The notes: a model not told the origin generated them from the sequence alone. DNA of 64,000 nucleotides from Aegilops tauschii subsp. strangulata (GCF_002575655.3 NC_053041.3:377873054-377937053), one strand, 5' to 3'; counted from the first letter of the stretch, positions 11,745-23,463 are shown. A program made the numbers and translations.

Positions 11745-13200
11745 CGACTGTCAGGCACTTCCTTGCGTGCGAAGATGTAGCTAGTGGGTCCTAGCAGTCA
11801 GGGGGAACGTTTTTTTCGTGAAATACAGTGGCCCGTCCGGTGGGTCCCTGCTGTCAAGTGGAGGAATCATTATTTTCCGCGTAATAAGGAAGCACTTCCT
11901 TGCTGCGGCCGTGGACCCAGCTGTCAGCCTCTCCACGTACAGTACTCTTCCGATGGAAGTCAGTCGTTGACCACATTGACCATGCCGTGCTGAGAGCACC
12001 AAGGCGGTGGACGACGGCGAGGCCTAGGAAGGGGACGACACGGAGCCTGGGAAGACGCGACAATGCACGCCCACGCAGAGAGGAGTACGAGGGTTCACTA
12101 GTTCGGCTGCGGTGTGAGGCTGCCGTCGCCGCAGGGCCTGGCCAGCGGTGGGAGTAGTAGGGGGCGGTGAGGACTCCGCGGCAGCACAACCGGCCACGGG
12201 AGGTAGGAGCAGGCGGCACGACCGGCACTGCTTTGGGCGGCTGGAGCAAGAAGACCAGAGGTTGAAGAAGCACTACGGTCATTGGATGGACATCGTACGG
12301 TCACTGGAGCTAGAATCACTCATATTGACTAAGTTGACAAAGCCCTCCGTCCCCGTCAACTTAGTAGGCCCACATGTCAGCCTCCCACTATGCTGGGTCC
12401 CAACTAGCAGGGGGAGTATTCATTTTTTTTTGTAATAAGGAGGCACTTCCTTGCGTGCGAAGATATAGCTGGTGGGTCCGACCTGTTAGCGGCGAAATAC
12501 AGAGGCCCCTCTGGTGGGTCCCAGATGTTAGGTGGAGGAATCATTATTTTGCGCGTAATAAGGAGGCATTTCCTTGTGTGCGGTGGTGGGCCCAGCTGTC
12601 AGCCTCTCCATGTAAAGTCCACGTCCGACGGATGTCGTTCATTGACCACGTTGACCATGGCGTGCCGAGAGCACCAGGGCGGTGGGCGACGGCGAGGCCG
12701 TGGAAGGGAATGACACGGAGCTAGGGAAGATTCGGTAGTTGTTTCCCACGCGGAGGGGAGTACGAGGGTTTACTGGTTCGTCTGTCGTCACCAGAGAATA
12801 ACAGCAGGTGTGGGTGAGTAGAGGGATGGCTAGGCCAGCGATGGGAGTACGGTGGGGCTTTAAGGCCTGCGCGGCAGCACAGCCGGCCACGGGAGGAGGG
12901 AGCAGGCAGTCCTGCCGGCGCTTGTTTTTGTGGCTGGAGCAGGAAGAGCAGAGGGATGGCCTGGCCAGCGATGGTAGTAGTAGGGGGCGGTGAGGCCTCC
13001 GCGGCAGCACAGTCGGCCACGGGAGGCAGGAGCACGCAGCAAGAACGGCGCTGCTTTGGGCGGCTGAAGCAAGAAGACCAGAGGTTGAAGAAGCACGATG
13101 GCCGTTGGATGGACATTGTACGTTCAGTGCAGCTAGAATCGTTTATATTGACTAAGTTGACAAAGCCCTTTCTACGCGTCAACTTAGTAGGCCCACAGGT
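11745..13200 (+). repeat. About 0.68-kb tandem duplication inside the CACTA element
   Basis: Two long units align. CACTTCCTTGCGTGCGAAGAT occurs near 11757 and 12446. GAAATACAG-GGCCC occurs near 11820 and 12494. The block from GTTGAAGAAGCAC to GTTGACAAAGCCCT occurs near 12262 and 13087, with a further partial copy near 13270. A nested ~130-bp duplication (CGCGGCAGCACAG-CGGCCACGGGAGG) occurs near 12180, 12870 and 13000. A related but diverged unit reappears at 14260-14330. Confidence 0.7.
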
Positions 13201-13368
13201 CAGCCTCCGAAACGGTGCGCCCCAGATGTCAGGGGGAGGAATCATTTTTTGGGCGGCTGAAGCTAGAATATCCGAGATTGAAGAAGAAGCATGACATCTG
13301 TTGGATGACATCCAATGGCCACTTCTGCTAGAACCGTGTGTTGACTATAAGTTGACAAAGCCTTGCAT

Positions 13369-13411
13369 ACGCGTCAACTTACTTTTTTTTTTGAGAGGAC
13401 GCGTCAACTTA
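13369..13411 (-). repeat. 13-bp direct repeats flanking a 17-bp oligo-T insert
   Basis: ACGCGTCAACTTA is present at 13369-13381 and again at 13399-13411, separated by CTTTTTTTTTTGAGAGG. On the minus strand the insert reads as a few bases followed by an oligo-A tail. The parallel sequence near 12355 and 13180 (CGTCAACTTAGTAGGCCCAC) lacks the duplication, which supports an insertion event. Confidence 0.55.
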
Positions 13412-13419
13412 GTAGGCCC

Positions 13420-14260
13420 ACAAGTGTGTGGCAGAGAACTTATAGCCCATTTGCGATTTGTAAGAATGTACATCCCATTTTTGAATTCTAATGGAATTTA
13501 CTACAGCCCATTTACAGTTTGTTAAAAGTACAGCCCATTTTCTAGCTAGGACAACGATTAATAATTTCAACCAACCGTTCAAAACAGAATTCAATAAAAT
13601 TTCCCACATTTTGATGGGATCCATAATATTTTTATCCCAAAATTTGTAGTCAGATTAAATACAATTTCAATATAAATTTCTATTACGTAAAAATCCAACA
13701 AAACATTGTGCATGCAACAATTAATGAAATTAAAACTTTCAAAATCCAAAAATAATATTTTATAAACTAATTACGTGTTGGTTGCATTTTTTATAGTTAC
13801 TGCCCAGTTTTTATAATTACATCCCATTTATTATTTCTTAAAGCCCATTTTCTTGTTAAGCCTAATGCACCCCTCCTAGGAAAGATTTGGAGCCCAGCGG
13901 GACGGAGAATAACAAGTTGACCTTGCCTGGGTATTCCTCAAAAAAAAGTATAGTCGTGCTAGCCATTTTCAGCTTGCGAAAAATTAGTATCTGGGCTGGA
14001 TATCTGGCCTGGGCTAGACGGGCCACAGCCCGCCCAGTTAATACCCTCCTCTCCTCTAAACAACAACGAAAACATCACTCAAGAAAAAACTCTGCAGTGC
14101 TCACACCTCAAAAACACAAATACTGCTCGAGCTGCTTGGTCCCTGCCGTCGGCCGCTCCTTGTGCAATTCTCCCATTTATTGACTACATAGGTTGACAAT
14201 GGTGTGGGACCGTGATGTCGGGAAACCAGGAGGAAGCAAAAAAAATACAGTTGTATATAA
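13420..14260. other. AT-rich inner part of the CACTA element, no gene
   Basis: Runs of AGCCCATTT-like motifs recur (13440, 13505, 13530, 13800, 13845). The rest is AT-rich without an open frame of note. It joins the tandem units on both sides and is treated as CACTA-internal non-coding sequence. I see no transposase motif. Confidence 0.5.
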
Positions 14261-14459
14261 TAAGGAGGCACTTGCGTACGTGCGGCTATGGCGGTGGTGG
14301 GTCCCCACTGTCATCCTCTCCAAGTAAAGTCATCTCCTCATTCCTCATGTTCGTTGACCATGTTGACAACGCAAGACGGCGACGCCACGGCGAGTGCAAC
14401 AACTTGAAGGACGACAGAGAGGGCCTCGCGGGCCCTACGGATGGTCTGATATAGCGCCC

Positions 14460-15420
14460 ACTACTCATTCAGGAAGCCAGGATCATCGAACACCTATGAG
14501 CACCTTCGAGAGACTGAGACGGCATGAAACGGTAAGGCCGCACTTGGGAGCTCTAGTTTATTTCACACATGTATTAAGATACACGTGTAATTTACTCGTC
14601 ATAGGAAACAACGCATAAAATACAGGCGTAATGAAACCGAGGGCCCAAGGTCTGTAACGAAAACCGGCGTGTTACGCGTGTAATTTGAGAGACCAGTGTA
14701 TATTTTACTAGTCGAAATCAACCAACCAAGCGCTTCGCCCGAGACCATCTGCTTTTATTTACAAGCGGTTTTGGTTGGAAAACAACGATCCAATCACGGC
14801 CTAAGATGATGAGTTGGTCGGAATATCATATGGTTCCACCTCTAACCTACCCGAGTTGTCATATAGGCTATGAATGAAACATAATACAATGAACTTCTTT
14901 AGCACAGAAACAACAGAAGGGGATGATCTTCATAACATGCAAATCACAGGCATTAGCTCAACATGCAAAACAATATGAAGCATTATTCTTAGGAGGCACG
15001 GTGAACAGCTTGTGATGCCGCATGCCACGGCATTCCAAGATCAACTTTGCAATCAAACTCACAAGGCCTGGCATTACATAGACAACATTCAGAACAAACT
15101 CTTAAAATATCTTACATAAGTCAACATTCATGTGACTATGCATCTCAACAGAGTAAATATTTCTGAACTAAAGACAGGAATAGGAAAAAAACGATCGACG
15201 TTGCTCACAGCAAAGGGCGTCCCACTCAAAAATATCAAATGCATGTCTTCTGGCTAACATCAATGAGCAAAATTTGACAAGGTTTTCCAATTCCAATATA
15301 TTAAACTAATGTCTTCTTGCTAACATCAATGATTAAACTTTGACAAGCTTTTCCCATTCAAAATATGTAATGCCTATGATTGTGGAACAGGCAGGGTTTG
15401 TCATCTGTTTGTCACCTGAT
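14460..15420. other. Unassigned sequence left of unit A
   Basis: No coding frame, RNA gene or terminal repeat is supported. Near 15120-15175 a stretch resembling the 3' flank of units B-D (GCATCTCAACAGAGTAAATATTTCTGAACTAAAGAC, compare 23360 and 27036) suggests unit A's downstream sequence starts about here. Confidence 0.4.
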
Positions 15421-15513
15421 AGTCCGGTGGCTCAAGGTGACAACGAATGATTAGAGAACCATTCGATGTATTGTGCATGATGAAGTATTATGGAGGACAC
15501 GAACCATCTGAAC

Positions 15514-17823
15514 ATTTTGTGCAGTTCCACTAAAATCAAGCCGAGCATCCCTGTGGATTTCGTATTTATATGCTGCAAGAAAACAAAGACACATCAGCAC
15601 ACACATGAATATTGGCCCGAGTGTGAACCCACCAATCGGTGGACTAACAAACTGAAAGTACGGTAAACAGATTACCATACCCATATGCCCCATCATTGTT
15701 GCTTAGAATGACATTGACAGACTTGGAGTCCTGTCCTGGATTCTTGTACTTGTTTGGGCACTTTTTGCTCAGTGCACTCCACGTGTTGTAGAGTTTCCTA
15801 TGCTCTCTGCAGACTAGTCATGTCACCAGCATCTACTAATACTCTGTAAAGCTTCTCGATCATTCCTTGTGTAATATAGCGCAAACAGTGACTGCTTCTT
15901 TCTGCAAAGTGGTAAGACCAACTAGACCCACTAATGCAGCAGTTTGCCTTAGACACATTGGCTCCTTTTGTGCAGTTCAACTAAAATCAAAGTCGGAATA
16001 AAACCGAGCTTTAATTTTGATATCCCTGTAAGCAACAATAGGTATAAGGGAAACAATTACTGAGAAATAACGGTTGGTGACTGTACTCCAGAAGAAAAAC
16101 ATCTACTGATCTACCTTATGTTAATAGGAAACAGGGCAGGAGAGTAGCAATTCTCAATCAGTGTGATTCATTCATATTAACTAAGACATTATCTTAACAA
16201 TGCCTTGTTTCAACATGTATAAAGAACGACAAAGCAGAAAAGTACCATTCCTAAAACAATGCGACCGATTCATTTTAACAGAGACATTATCTTAACAATA
16301 CCTTGGTTAAACATGTAGAAAGAACTACAAAGCAGGATAGTACCATTTCTAAAACACTTTAACTGATATATAATAACAGAGACATTATCTGAACAATACA
16401 TTTCTTAAACATGTACTCCGGCCGATCCCTAACAGAAATGGTACTCCCGCCGATCCCTATCAAGTGTTGCAGTTTTGAACTAAGATTCAGTAGTTAATTC
16501 TAAGGAAAGTCGGTACTGACCTTTCAAGACCAAGATTTGAAACAACTCGTGAGGAAGACCTAAAAGAGATCTCAACACATATAAGGAAATCTGGTCTCCT
16601 TTTGTGCAGTTCCACCAAAATTAAGCGAAGCAAAATGTCGCAATAACAACAAGTTGAATAGATATCCCTGTTTTAACAAAGGCAAAAAAGGAATCAATTA
16701 CTGGCCAATAAAGGAGGATGAAACATGCGGCCACAAAAATGGTAATGCCGCCAATCCCTAACAAGTGTTGCAGTTTTGAACTAAGATTCGGTAGTTAATT
16801 TTGAGAGTGGCATTGCTTAATTTTACTAGCAGCATTAGATTAACAAAAAGCATAAACAGTTCCAGGGGAGAGTAGGCGTAACAACACCATGTGCTTCCAT
16901 CTACTTATAAAGGGGGTGATGTAGAGTTTTGTTGTAACAAAGAAACAAGCATCATGTCTGGGTTGGAACAATTTTTGCCCACTTAATGGTAAAAGATAGC
17001 AGTTCAATAGCTTCAATTCAACATTTATCCAAAACAGTACCAATACAAGTAGCACAACATCTCAAAGCAGACTACAGCATCATGTCGATGAAAGTCGATA
17101 TTGACCTTTCTTGACCAAGATTTGAAACAACTCGCGAGGAGGACTTGAAAGAAATCCCAACACATATATGAAAATCCATGATCTCCTTTTGTGCAGTTCC
17201 ACCAAAATTAAGCAAAGTCGCCGCTGTGACATTGAAGTTGAACTGCACAAAATACTCTTAAAACAAAAGTGTGTTGCATAGCGAAGCAAAATGTCGCAAT
17301 AGCAACAAGTTGAATAGATATCCATGTTTTAACAGAGGCAAAAAAGGAATCAATTACTGGCCAATAAAGGAGGATGAAACATGCGGCCACAAAAATGGTA
17401 ATCCCGCCAATCCCTAACAAGTGTTGCTGTTTTGAACTAAGATTCAGTAGTTAATTCTGAGAGTGGCATTGCTTAATTTTACCAGCGGCATTAGATTAAC
17501 GAAAAGCATAAACAGTTCCAGGGGAGAGTGGGCGCAACAACACCATGTGCTTCCATCTACTTATAAAGGGGGTGATGCAGAGTTTGTTGTAAGAAAGCAA
17601 CAAGCATCATGTCTGGGTTGGTACCATTTTTGTTCACTACTTAATGGGAAAAGAGAGCAATACAATAGCTTCAATTCAACATTTATTTAAAACAGTACCA
17701 ATACACTGCACGATCATGTGGATGAAGGCAAGTACCAACTTGTCACGACGCACACAAGATCACCTACAAATCTGCCAACACGAATAGGAAATCCAATCTC
17801 ATTTTGTGCAGTTGCACTAAAAT
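15514..17823 (-). repeat. Five-fold amplified exon-like module within unit A
   Basis: The plus-strand core TTTTGTGCAGTTCCACTAAA (allowing 1-2 changes) occurs at 15514, 15965, 16600, 17187 and 17802. The last three are spaced about 587 and 615 bp. They carry long flanking homology, including GTTGAATAGATATCC, CAATTACTGGCCAATAAAGGAGG and CCATCTACTTATAAAGGGGG. On the minus strand the core follows a plausible splice acceptor (TTAAAACAG|GGATATC) and encodes variants of L-x-F-S/G-G-T-A-Q in one frame. Tandem duplication of an exon plus intron is the simplest reading. Confidence 0.65.
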
Positions 17824-18797
17824 CAAGCAAAGTCATCGGGTGACATTTAAGTTTGCTATAGCAACAAGTTGAATAGATATCCCTATTTTAACATAGGCAG
17901 AAAAAGGAAGCAATTACTGGCCAATAAAGGAGGATGAAACAAACGGCGACAAAAAGAAGCATCTAACTTATCTTGATGGAAAACAAAGTAGGACAGTAGC
18001 ATTCTTAAAACGGTTGCATTGATTCATATTAACAGAGACATTCTCTTAAAACAACATTCGTTAGGAATGTAATTTACTTTTAATAGTGGCATTGCTTCAA
18101 TTTCCAGCAGCATTCTTAGGTTAACAACAGCAAAATAGTTGTACGGGACATGGGACATGGGACATGCCAGCACCATGTGCGTCCACACGTATAAATGGGT
18201 GATGCAGAGTATGTAGCCAAGCAGCATATCTGCGTTGGTCCCATATTTGGTCTCTTTGAACCTTTTTCCCATGTGAGGGCAGCAAATCTAGTCCTGCACA
18301 AACTACCCGACCCCCCAGTTTGTTTCCCTTTTCAACAAAGAGATCGGTTCCTTACAGATGTGTGTACTGGGTTACCCCCTTTTTCCCTTTTCGACCAACA
18401 AAGCGGTTGGATAGCCAGTCTATACTACTTTCCCTCCCTCCTTTCCTCATTGAACCACGTCCTAGATTCATGCTCCACCCCACTGCACCCTTCTTCCCTC
18501 TTTGAACCAAGACCTAGATTCGACTACAGAATCGAAAAAGATCTGCATGCAGCTAGAGCAATGACGGTTTCAAAGAAACTTATACCTTAGGGTCGTCGGG
18601 ATGTGGCAAGGCATGCAGTGGGAGGCCGGATCTGCCCACACTACGTGCGGCAGTGAGGAAGAAGGGGTTGCTGGCCCTCCCGCACAGGCGCTGGGTGAAA
18701 GAGAATAGCGCAGCCGGCAGTGGATTGCCTCCCTCGCCAAAGGCGATAGAGTGAACGCTACACCTCCTCCCCTTCCCGGTGCGACGGGATCCGGACG

Positions 18798-20305
18798 TGA
18801 AAGTGTGTTATATCGACTAGAGGGGATTGAATAGGCGATTTTTATGAATTCTTCACTGAGGAATTTGTGGGTGAGGAAATTCCTGAGTGAAGAACGACTT
18901 GCAGCGGAATAAGTACTCATATCTAAACATAACAGAACACAAGCATGGTCATCATGAAGAAATGAAGACAAGCACAGAGTACAGAAAGCGTAAACACAGG
19001 ATAAAACAGGATGAAGACAATCAGACTGAAGAAATTGAACTGAGGAAATTGAGAAAGTCTTCAGTCAAAGTCTTCAAAACAGATATGAACAAGAGCACAA
19101 CACAGTAATGAGGAAATGGAAGAGTTGAGGAAATAGAACCAGTAGGCTTGGTGAAGACAATGATTTGGTAGACCAGTTCCAACTGCTGTGACAATTGTAT
19201 GTCTGATTGGAGCGGCTAGGTATTTAAACCTGAGGACACACAGTCCCGGACACACAGTCCTCACCGTATTCTCCTTGAGCTAAGGTCACACAGACCTCGC
19301 CCAATCACTCGTGGTAAGTCTTCAGGTGACTTCCAAACCTTCACAAACTCGGTCACTCGGCGATCCACAATTTCCTCTTGGATGCTCTAGACCATGACGC
19401 CTAACCGTCTGGAAGATGCACAGTCTTCAAAGGTAACAAGTGTCGGATCCACGCAGGATCAATCTCTTCAGTGATGCTCAATCACTTTGGGTTTGTAGGT
19501 GTTTGGGTTTGGGTTTTCCTCACTTGATGATTTTCGCTCAAAGTCCTCGGAGGATGGGATGCTCTCAAATGACAAGTGTCAGTTTCTCTCGGAGCAGCCA
19601 ACCAGCTAGTGGTTGTAGGGGGGCGGCTATTTATAGCCTAAGGAGCAGCCCGACATGATAAGACATAAATGCCCTTCAATGATATGACCGTTAGGTGGGT
19701 GGATATTTTGGGACAGCTAGCGCATCGCACAGCAACAGTCAGAATTTTGAGGCTCAATTTCCTCAGGGCTATCATGTTCCTCACTGTGTAGGCAATGTGC
19801 ACTGGTGAATTCCTAACTCCACAGTCAGAACAAATTCCTCAGCGACCAGAAGAACTTCGTCTCTGTCACTGAAGAAATTGACTAAGTTGTATGAGATTTC
19901 CAATGGCTTCACTCGAAGGGATTGGTAGGTGTAGGATTTTGAGTTGAGCATCACATGGAAATTTTTCCTTAGTATTTCCTCGACCCCCTTTAACAGTACG
20001 GTGTTTCCTATGACTCAAGAAAGAGAAAATGAAACTCCGAAAACAAAAGTCTTCACGCTTCATGTTCCTCGTACGAATACCAAGTCTTCAGGTCACACCA
20101 ATTTCTTCACTTTCAAAGTCTTCAGAAAGTCTTCAGAAAACCAAAATCTTCAGTCGAAGATATTCATTTTTAGGGTCGACTTTCTCTGTAAATATCAAAC
20201 TCCGCATAGACTTATAGACCTGTGTACACTCATAAACACATTAGTCCCTTAACCTATAAGTCTTCAATACACCAAAATCACTAAGGGGCACTAGATGCAC
20301 TTACA
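18798..20305. mobile_element. Solo LTR (1.51 kb) with perfect 5-bp target duplication
   Basis: The block begins TGAAAGTGTGTTATATCG and ends ATGCACTTACA. It has TG..CA ends and short terminal inverted repeats (TGAAAGTG against TGTAAGTG on the opposite strand). GGACG flanks it at 18793-18797 and 20306-20310. It contains no coding frame; CTTCAG/CTGAGG-type motifs recur through it. Length, ends and the 5-bp duplication fit a solo LTR. It splits exon 1 of unit A. Superfamily is unknown. Confidence 0.8.
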
Positions 20306-20441
20306 GGACGCCTCCTTCACCAGCTGTGAGGGGGGAGAGAGAGACAGAGGCCACAACGTAGTCTTGTTTAGATCTGGTGAAGAGGGTGAGAGACTGTACA
20401 TATAGCAAACCCTAGCAAAGGAACGCTGAGCCTCCAGCATG

Positions 20442-20452
20442 TATATATATAT
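20442..20452 (-). promoter_or_regulatory. TATA box of unit A
   Basis: TATATATATA on the minus strand lies upstream of a CT-rich leader. The equivalent position is TATA-rich in units B (22414-22421), C (24024-24033) and D (28135-28143). The surrounding 75 bp (AAACCCTAGCAAAGGAACGCTGAG...CTCCAGC) is duplicated at 20480-20520, giving a possible second start with its own TATATA at 20527-20536. Confidence 0.5.
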
Positions 20453-20566
20453 GTAGTGCGGCGAGAGTGTGGAGAGTGCAAAGCCTAGCGAACAAGCGCT
20501 GAGGCTCCAGCTTATATAGTGTACTACATATATACTGTATTACGGACTGAGCTCCGGTGCCTTAAC

Positions 20567-20644
20567 TGCACATGCCTTTCGCTGTATGACAGGTGGGCCC
20601 GCCACATTTTGGGCCCACCTGCCATACACCCAAAGGCAGGTGCA
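20567..20644. repeat. Long imperfect hairpin upstream of unit A
   Basis: The left arm is 20567-20600 and the right arm 20611-20644, about 34 bases each with about five mismatches and a loop of about 10 bases. The inner stem pairs CAGGTGGGCCC with GGGCCCACCTG. It lies about 120 bp upstream of the unit A TATA box. It could be a tiny foldback transposon or encode a small-RNA hairpin; no target duplication was identified. Confidence 0.6.
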
Positions 20645-21536
20645 CTAAGTCAATGAAGTTGCGTCCATATAGTACTCGTGTATACTACTAATATATAGTG
20701 GAGTGGTTTTCTTATTCTCCCCATAACAATCGTTTTAAATTGTGTAAGTACGAAATGAAACTCTTTATTTAACGTACCAGTGAAGAAAACTACTACTTCC
20801 GATTAACTAACGATCCACTCGTCCTGGTCGCACTTCCTGTCCTTCACGTGCGGTACGCTACCCTCCCTTAAGTGAACAACCACACATGCGCCAAATTATC
20901 GGAAACGTGTGAGAGTGTGTACGAATAAAGAATTTTAATTTCAATTATCGGAAAGGTTTGAGAGTATGTACAGTTTGCCCTCTCTCAATAATTATGGTTT
21001 GTTGTGTTCGGCCTAAACTTGGTCAAACTTTACAAAGTTTGACTTCAGTCAAATTTAATATGCAGAGTAAATAAAAATGGAGGGCTACTACGTCCATCCG
21101 GGTTTTTAGTCCACACCATTTTTTTAATCAAAGTTAATAGCTGGACAAATAAAATTACAGGGGAGCTGAAGACAAAGTTGTGAGAAGGCTTAGAAATCAA
21201 TACAAAACTTATGCTCTTAGTACCAACGTCGATCCTTCTTCGAGGAAACATTTGGTTCATAGCCAATTGTGTGATAAAATTGCACCAACGTGAAAGACGA
21301 CTGCGTCTCCAACGCAACCAAGGTGAACTGATGAAGGATATCATCTTTGTGGGTAACAAGCAAAGAGCACTGATGGAAGACAACTTGTTTTTCATGGAAA
21401 ATCGATCAGCTTCACCAGCCGGCACAACCATGAGCATCAATAGGTCATCGTGGTGATGCATCATCCATTTGGCATCAAGTTTGGGTGAGGCACCTATGAA
21501 GTTCAACAAATCCTCACGGTGGTCTGTTTCTTCTCA
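20645..21536. other. Spacer between units A and B, with unit B 3' homology
   Basis: 20695-20830 matches the region upstream of units C and D (AGTGGTTTTCTT-TCTCC, ATTGTGTAAGTACGAAATGA), so it is part of unit A's promoter-side flank. 21140-21536 is homologous at its left end to the unit C/D terminal exon: minus-strand PSHNFVFS around 21160-21185. That frame stays open back to a tandem stop at 21537, giving an insertion in B or a deletion in D of roughly 300 bp. Confidence 0.4.
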
Positions 21537-22421
21537 TTAATCAAGCTCGAGGAAGGAAGAACCACATGGCACAGGACAGTGAGGCGGAACAACAATGGCC
21601 ATCCAATTTTGTGCAATTCCACTAAAATTGAGGAAGACATGAGATACGCATCGCTGTTTGCAAAAATATAAAAAGGGATATAGTGTTGTTACTTTGTTTT
21701 GGCAGTGGTACAAGATTAACAACGACATCTCAATTGTCAATAAGAATTAATGAAAAGTACACCAACAAACAAAAGCATCATGATTATCTTGATGGGAACT
21801 AAACCAGGATATATACCCGAGAAAAAAAGCATTTCTTCATTTAACCAATGATAGTATTAGATTAGCAGCAGCAATAGGAGCATATGGACAATGACCGCAC
21901 AACCACCATGTACTTTTTGTTGAAACAACATGTATACCTCCACCAAGGCATAAATCAGGACAACTTTTCGAGTGGCATTTCCTCTATAATAGTAGGTGAT
22001 GTTGGACCAGCCGACGAACCCTAGCTACTATACATGGGGAGCTGGGGAGTAGTCGAATAGAAGAAAACCCGCATGCAGCGACCTGGGGAATTGGACCAGT
22101 ACAAGAAGTTATACCTCAGGTGGGTGAGATGTCGCTTAGGCGGGCGAGCTGGATCTGCCCACACAACGGCAGCGAACAAGGGCGCGGAGGACCTTCGTCC
22201 AGCGCCGGCTCCGAGAGGACGGTGCGCATCGGCTTCCTCCATCGCCGATGGCGAGAACGTCAACGCTGCACCTCCTCACCTCCCGCAGCGGACGGGATTC
22301 GGCCGGATCTATGACCACCGGTGAGGAGAGAGATAGAGTGGACACTGTCATCTTGTTTTGATATGGAGAGGGTGAGAGAGAGAGACGCGAGAAACCCTAT
22401 CAAACAAGAGGTTGTATATAC
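21537..22421 (-). pseudogene. Unit B: second copy of the unrecognised unit
   Basis: The minus-strand TATA is at 22414-22421, followed by a CT-rich leader. Exon 1 ends at a donor CTGAG|GTATAAC (exon edge 22115). The terminal exon edge is at 21653 after ...GCAAACAG, reading FLNFSGIAQNW to tandem stops at 21537. Exon 1 carries AVVWADPARPPKRHLTHLR, colinear with HVVWADPASHC..LR in unit A. The frame then reopens downstream to PSHNFVFS, a peptide also found in unit D. Function unknown. The in-frame stops suggest a decayed copy unless splicing removes them. Confidence 0.45.
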
Positions 22422-22439
22422 AATGGAGTAAAAATATCT

Positions 22440-23330
22440 CTCCATAGCAGTGGTTTTAAATAGAATACACGCGTTCCCTGGAAAAAGAAACGAAAACTGG
22501 CGGGCAATTTTTTAACGTACCAAGAAAGAAAACTCGATCAAAAACACACCCCCTCTTCCAGGTCGCGAGAGTCGTCGCGCACACGCACATAGACATAGAC
22601 ATAGACATGCATATCCGTGTTTACGTAAAATTCCATCTCCATCTCCATCTCCAATCATATTTGTCCAACTGGCACATTATTTACGTTGTTAATTATATAC
22701 AGAGCAATATTAACGTGCAACATCTCATGTTTGCGGGCGTCCGGACCGCTGCCACGCCCGCTCCTGACCAACCCGAACCCTCTTCATCACCCACGCGTGC
22801 TTCCCGCCCGAAACGGTCAGTGCCGCATTCATGCCCGGCCAGAGTGGACGCGACCTCTCACTAGCGCCGGCGTTGAGGCGGCGTGCCGACCGAGAGAGCG
22901 TCGCCCGCGCCGCTTCCCGGTGCACGTGACTGCTCCATGTTCAAAGGTCGCAATAGCCGGCCACAACATGCATGTAAAAAGTTCTTGGGAGTCCGTGCTA
23001 TAGCTAGCTATCCTCCCCCAACTCGTCAATCTCTTCCAGTAGTGCTAGTACTCCATGGCGTGATCCATCAACAAGCAGGCGGGAAAGTTATCGTATACTC
23101 GGTTTGCGGTGAGTGGCATGCCGAGCGACCGTGTGGGGTGGAGCCATGGAGGAGGGTGAGGCACGAACGCGACAGACGTGATTTAAACGTTGGTTTTGCT
23201 CGATGGCGCGATCCAACGAAATGAAACGTTGGTTTCTCTCCGTTTCCATTTTTTCTCCGGAAAAATGGAAACTTTCCACTCCATTTTCATTCCTACTCCA
23301 AGGTTGCCCCATTACAACATTCCATCAAAT
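22440..23330. other. Spacer between units B and C
   Basis: A CATCTC-type microsatellite (22630-22655) and GC-rich sequence (22740-22930) are visible. Several short frames exist on both strands, but none shows a recognisable motif or a consistent promoter. No mobile-element end is supported. Confidence 0.4.
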
Positions 23331-23463
23331 ACAAAGGAAAACTAACACGCATGCTGATGCATCTCAATGATTCACAGATCATAGCCAATATTTACTTCAC
23401 AACTAAAGACAAAAGTTGTGAGAGCGTGTACAAAAGAAAAACTACTGATGGGGTCACTACAAC

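Larger units (their letters stand above)
6881..14460 (+). mobile_element. CACTA (En/Spm) DNA transposon, non-autonomous in this window
   Basis: The left end is CACTACAAAAAAAAGAGACATCC at 6881, preceded by TAT (6878-6880) as a possible 3-bp target duplication. Subterminal sequence runs to 7350, is interrupted by a solo LTR, and resumes at 10544 with tandem arrays typical of CACTA subterminal regions. There is no transposase frame. The right terminus, expected as ...TTTTTTGTAGTG followed by TAT, was not found. The boundary near 14460 is only where the characteristic GTGGGTCCCCACTGTCA type repeats stop. Either the right end is deleted or it is too degraded to recognise. Confidence 0.6.
15451..20452 (-). 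pseudogene. Unit A: unrecognised TATA-headed gene-like unit, interrupted by a solo LTR
   Basis: I do not recognise the family. On the minus strand there is a TATA box at 20442-20452 and a CT-rich leader. A first exon lies at about 20400-20311 plus 18797-18586, split by an LTR, and ends in a splice donor CTAAG|GTATAAG at 18586. A last exon is preceded by an acceptor ...TCCACAG (boundary 15550) and stays open for LDFSGTAQN to a stop at 15451. Exon 1 contains VVWADPA, shared with unit B, followed by HxxxxLR at the donor. Between them is an amplified intron/exon module (15514-17823). The same layout recurs in units B, C and D, so this is a local duplicate family. The frames are short and diverged. 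It may be a dead gene or a non-coding transcript; no function is proposed. Confidence 0.45.

Noticed and set aside
11784..13311. Many frames of 60-196 aa on both strands
   Set aside because: Low-complexity translations of the 0.68-kb tandem units; not conserved between units.
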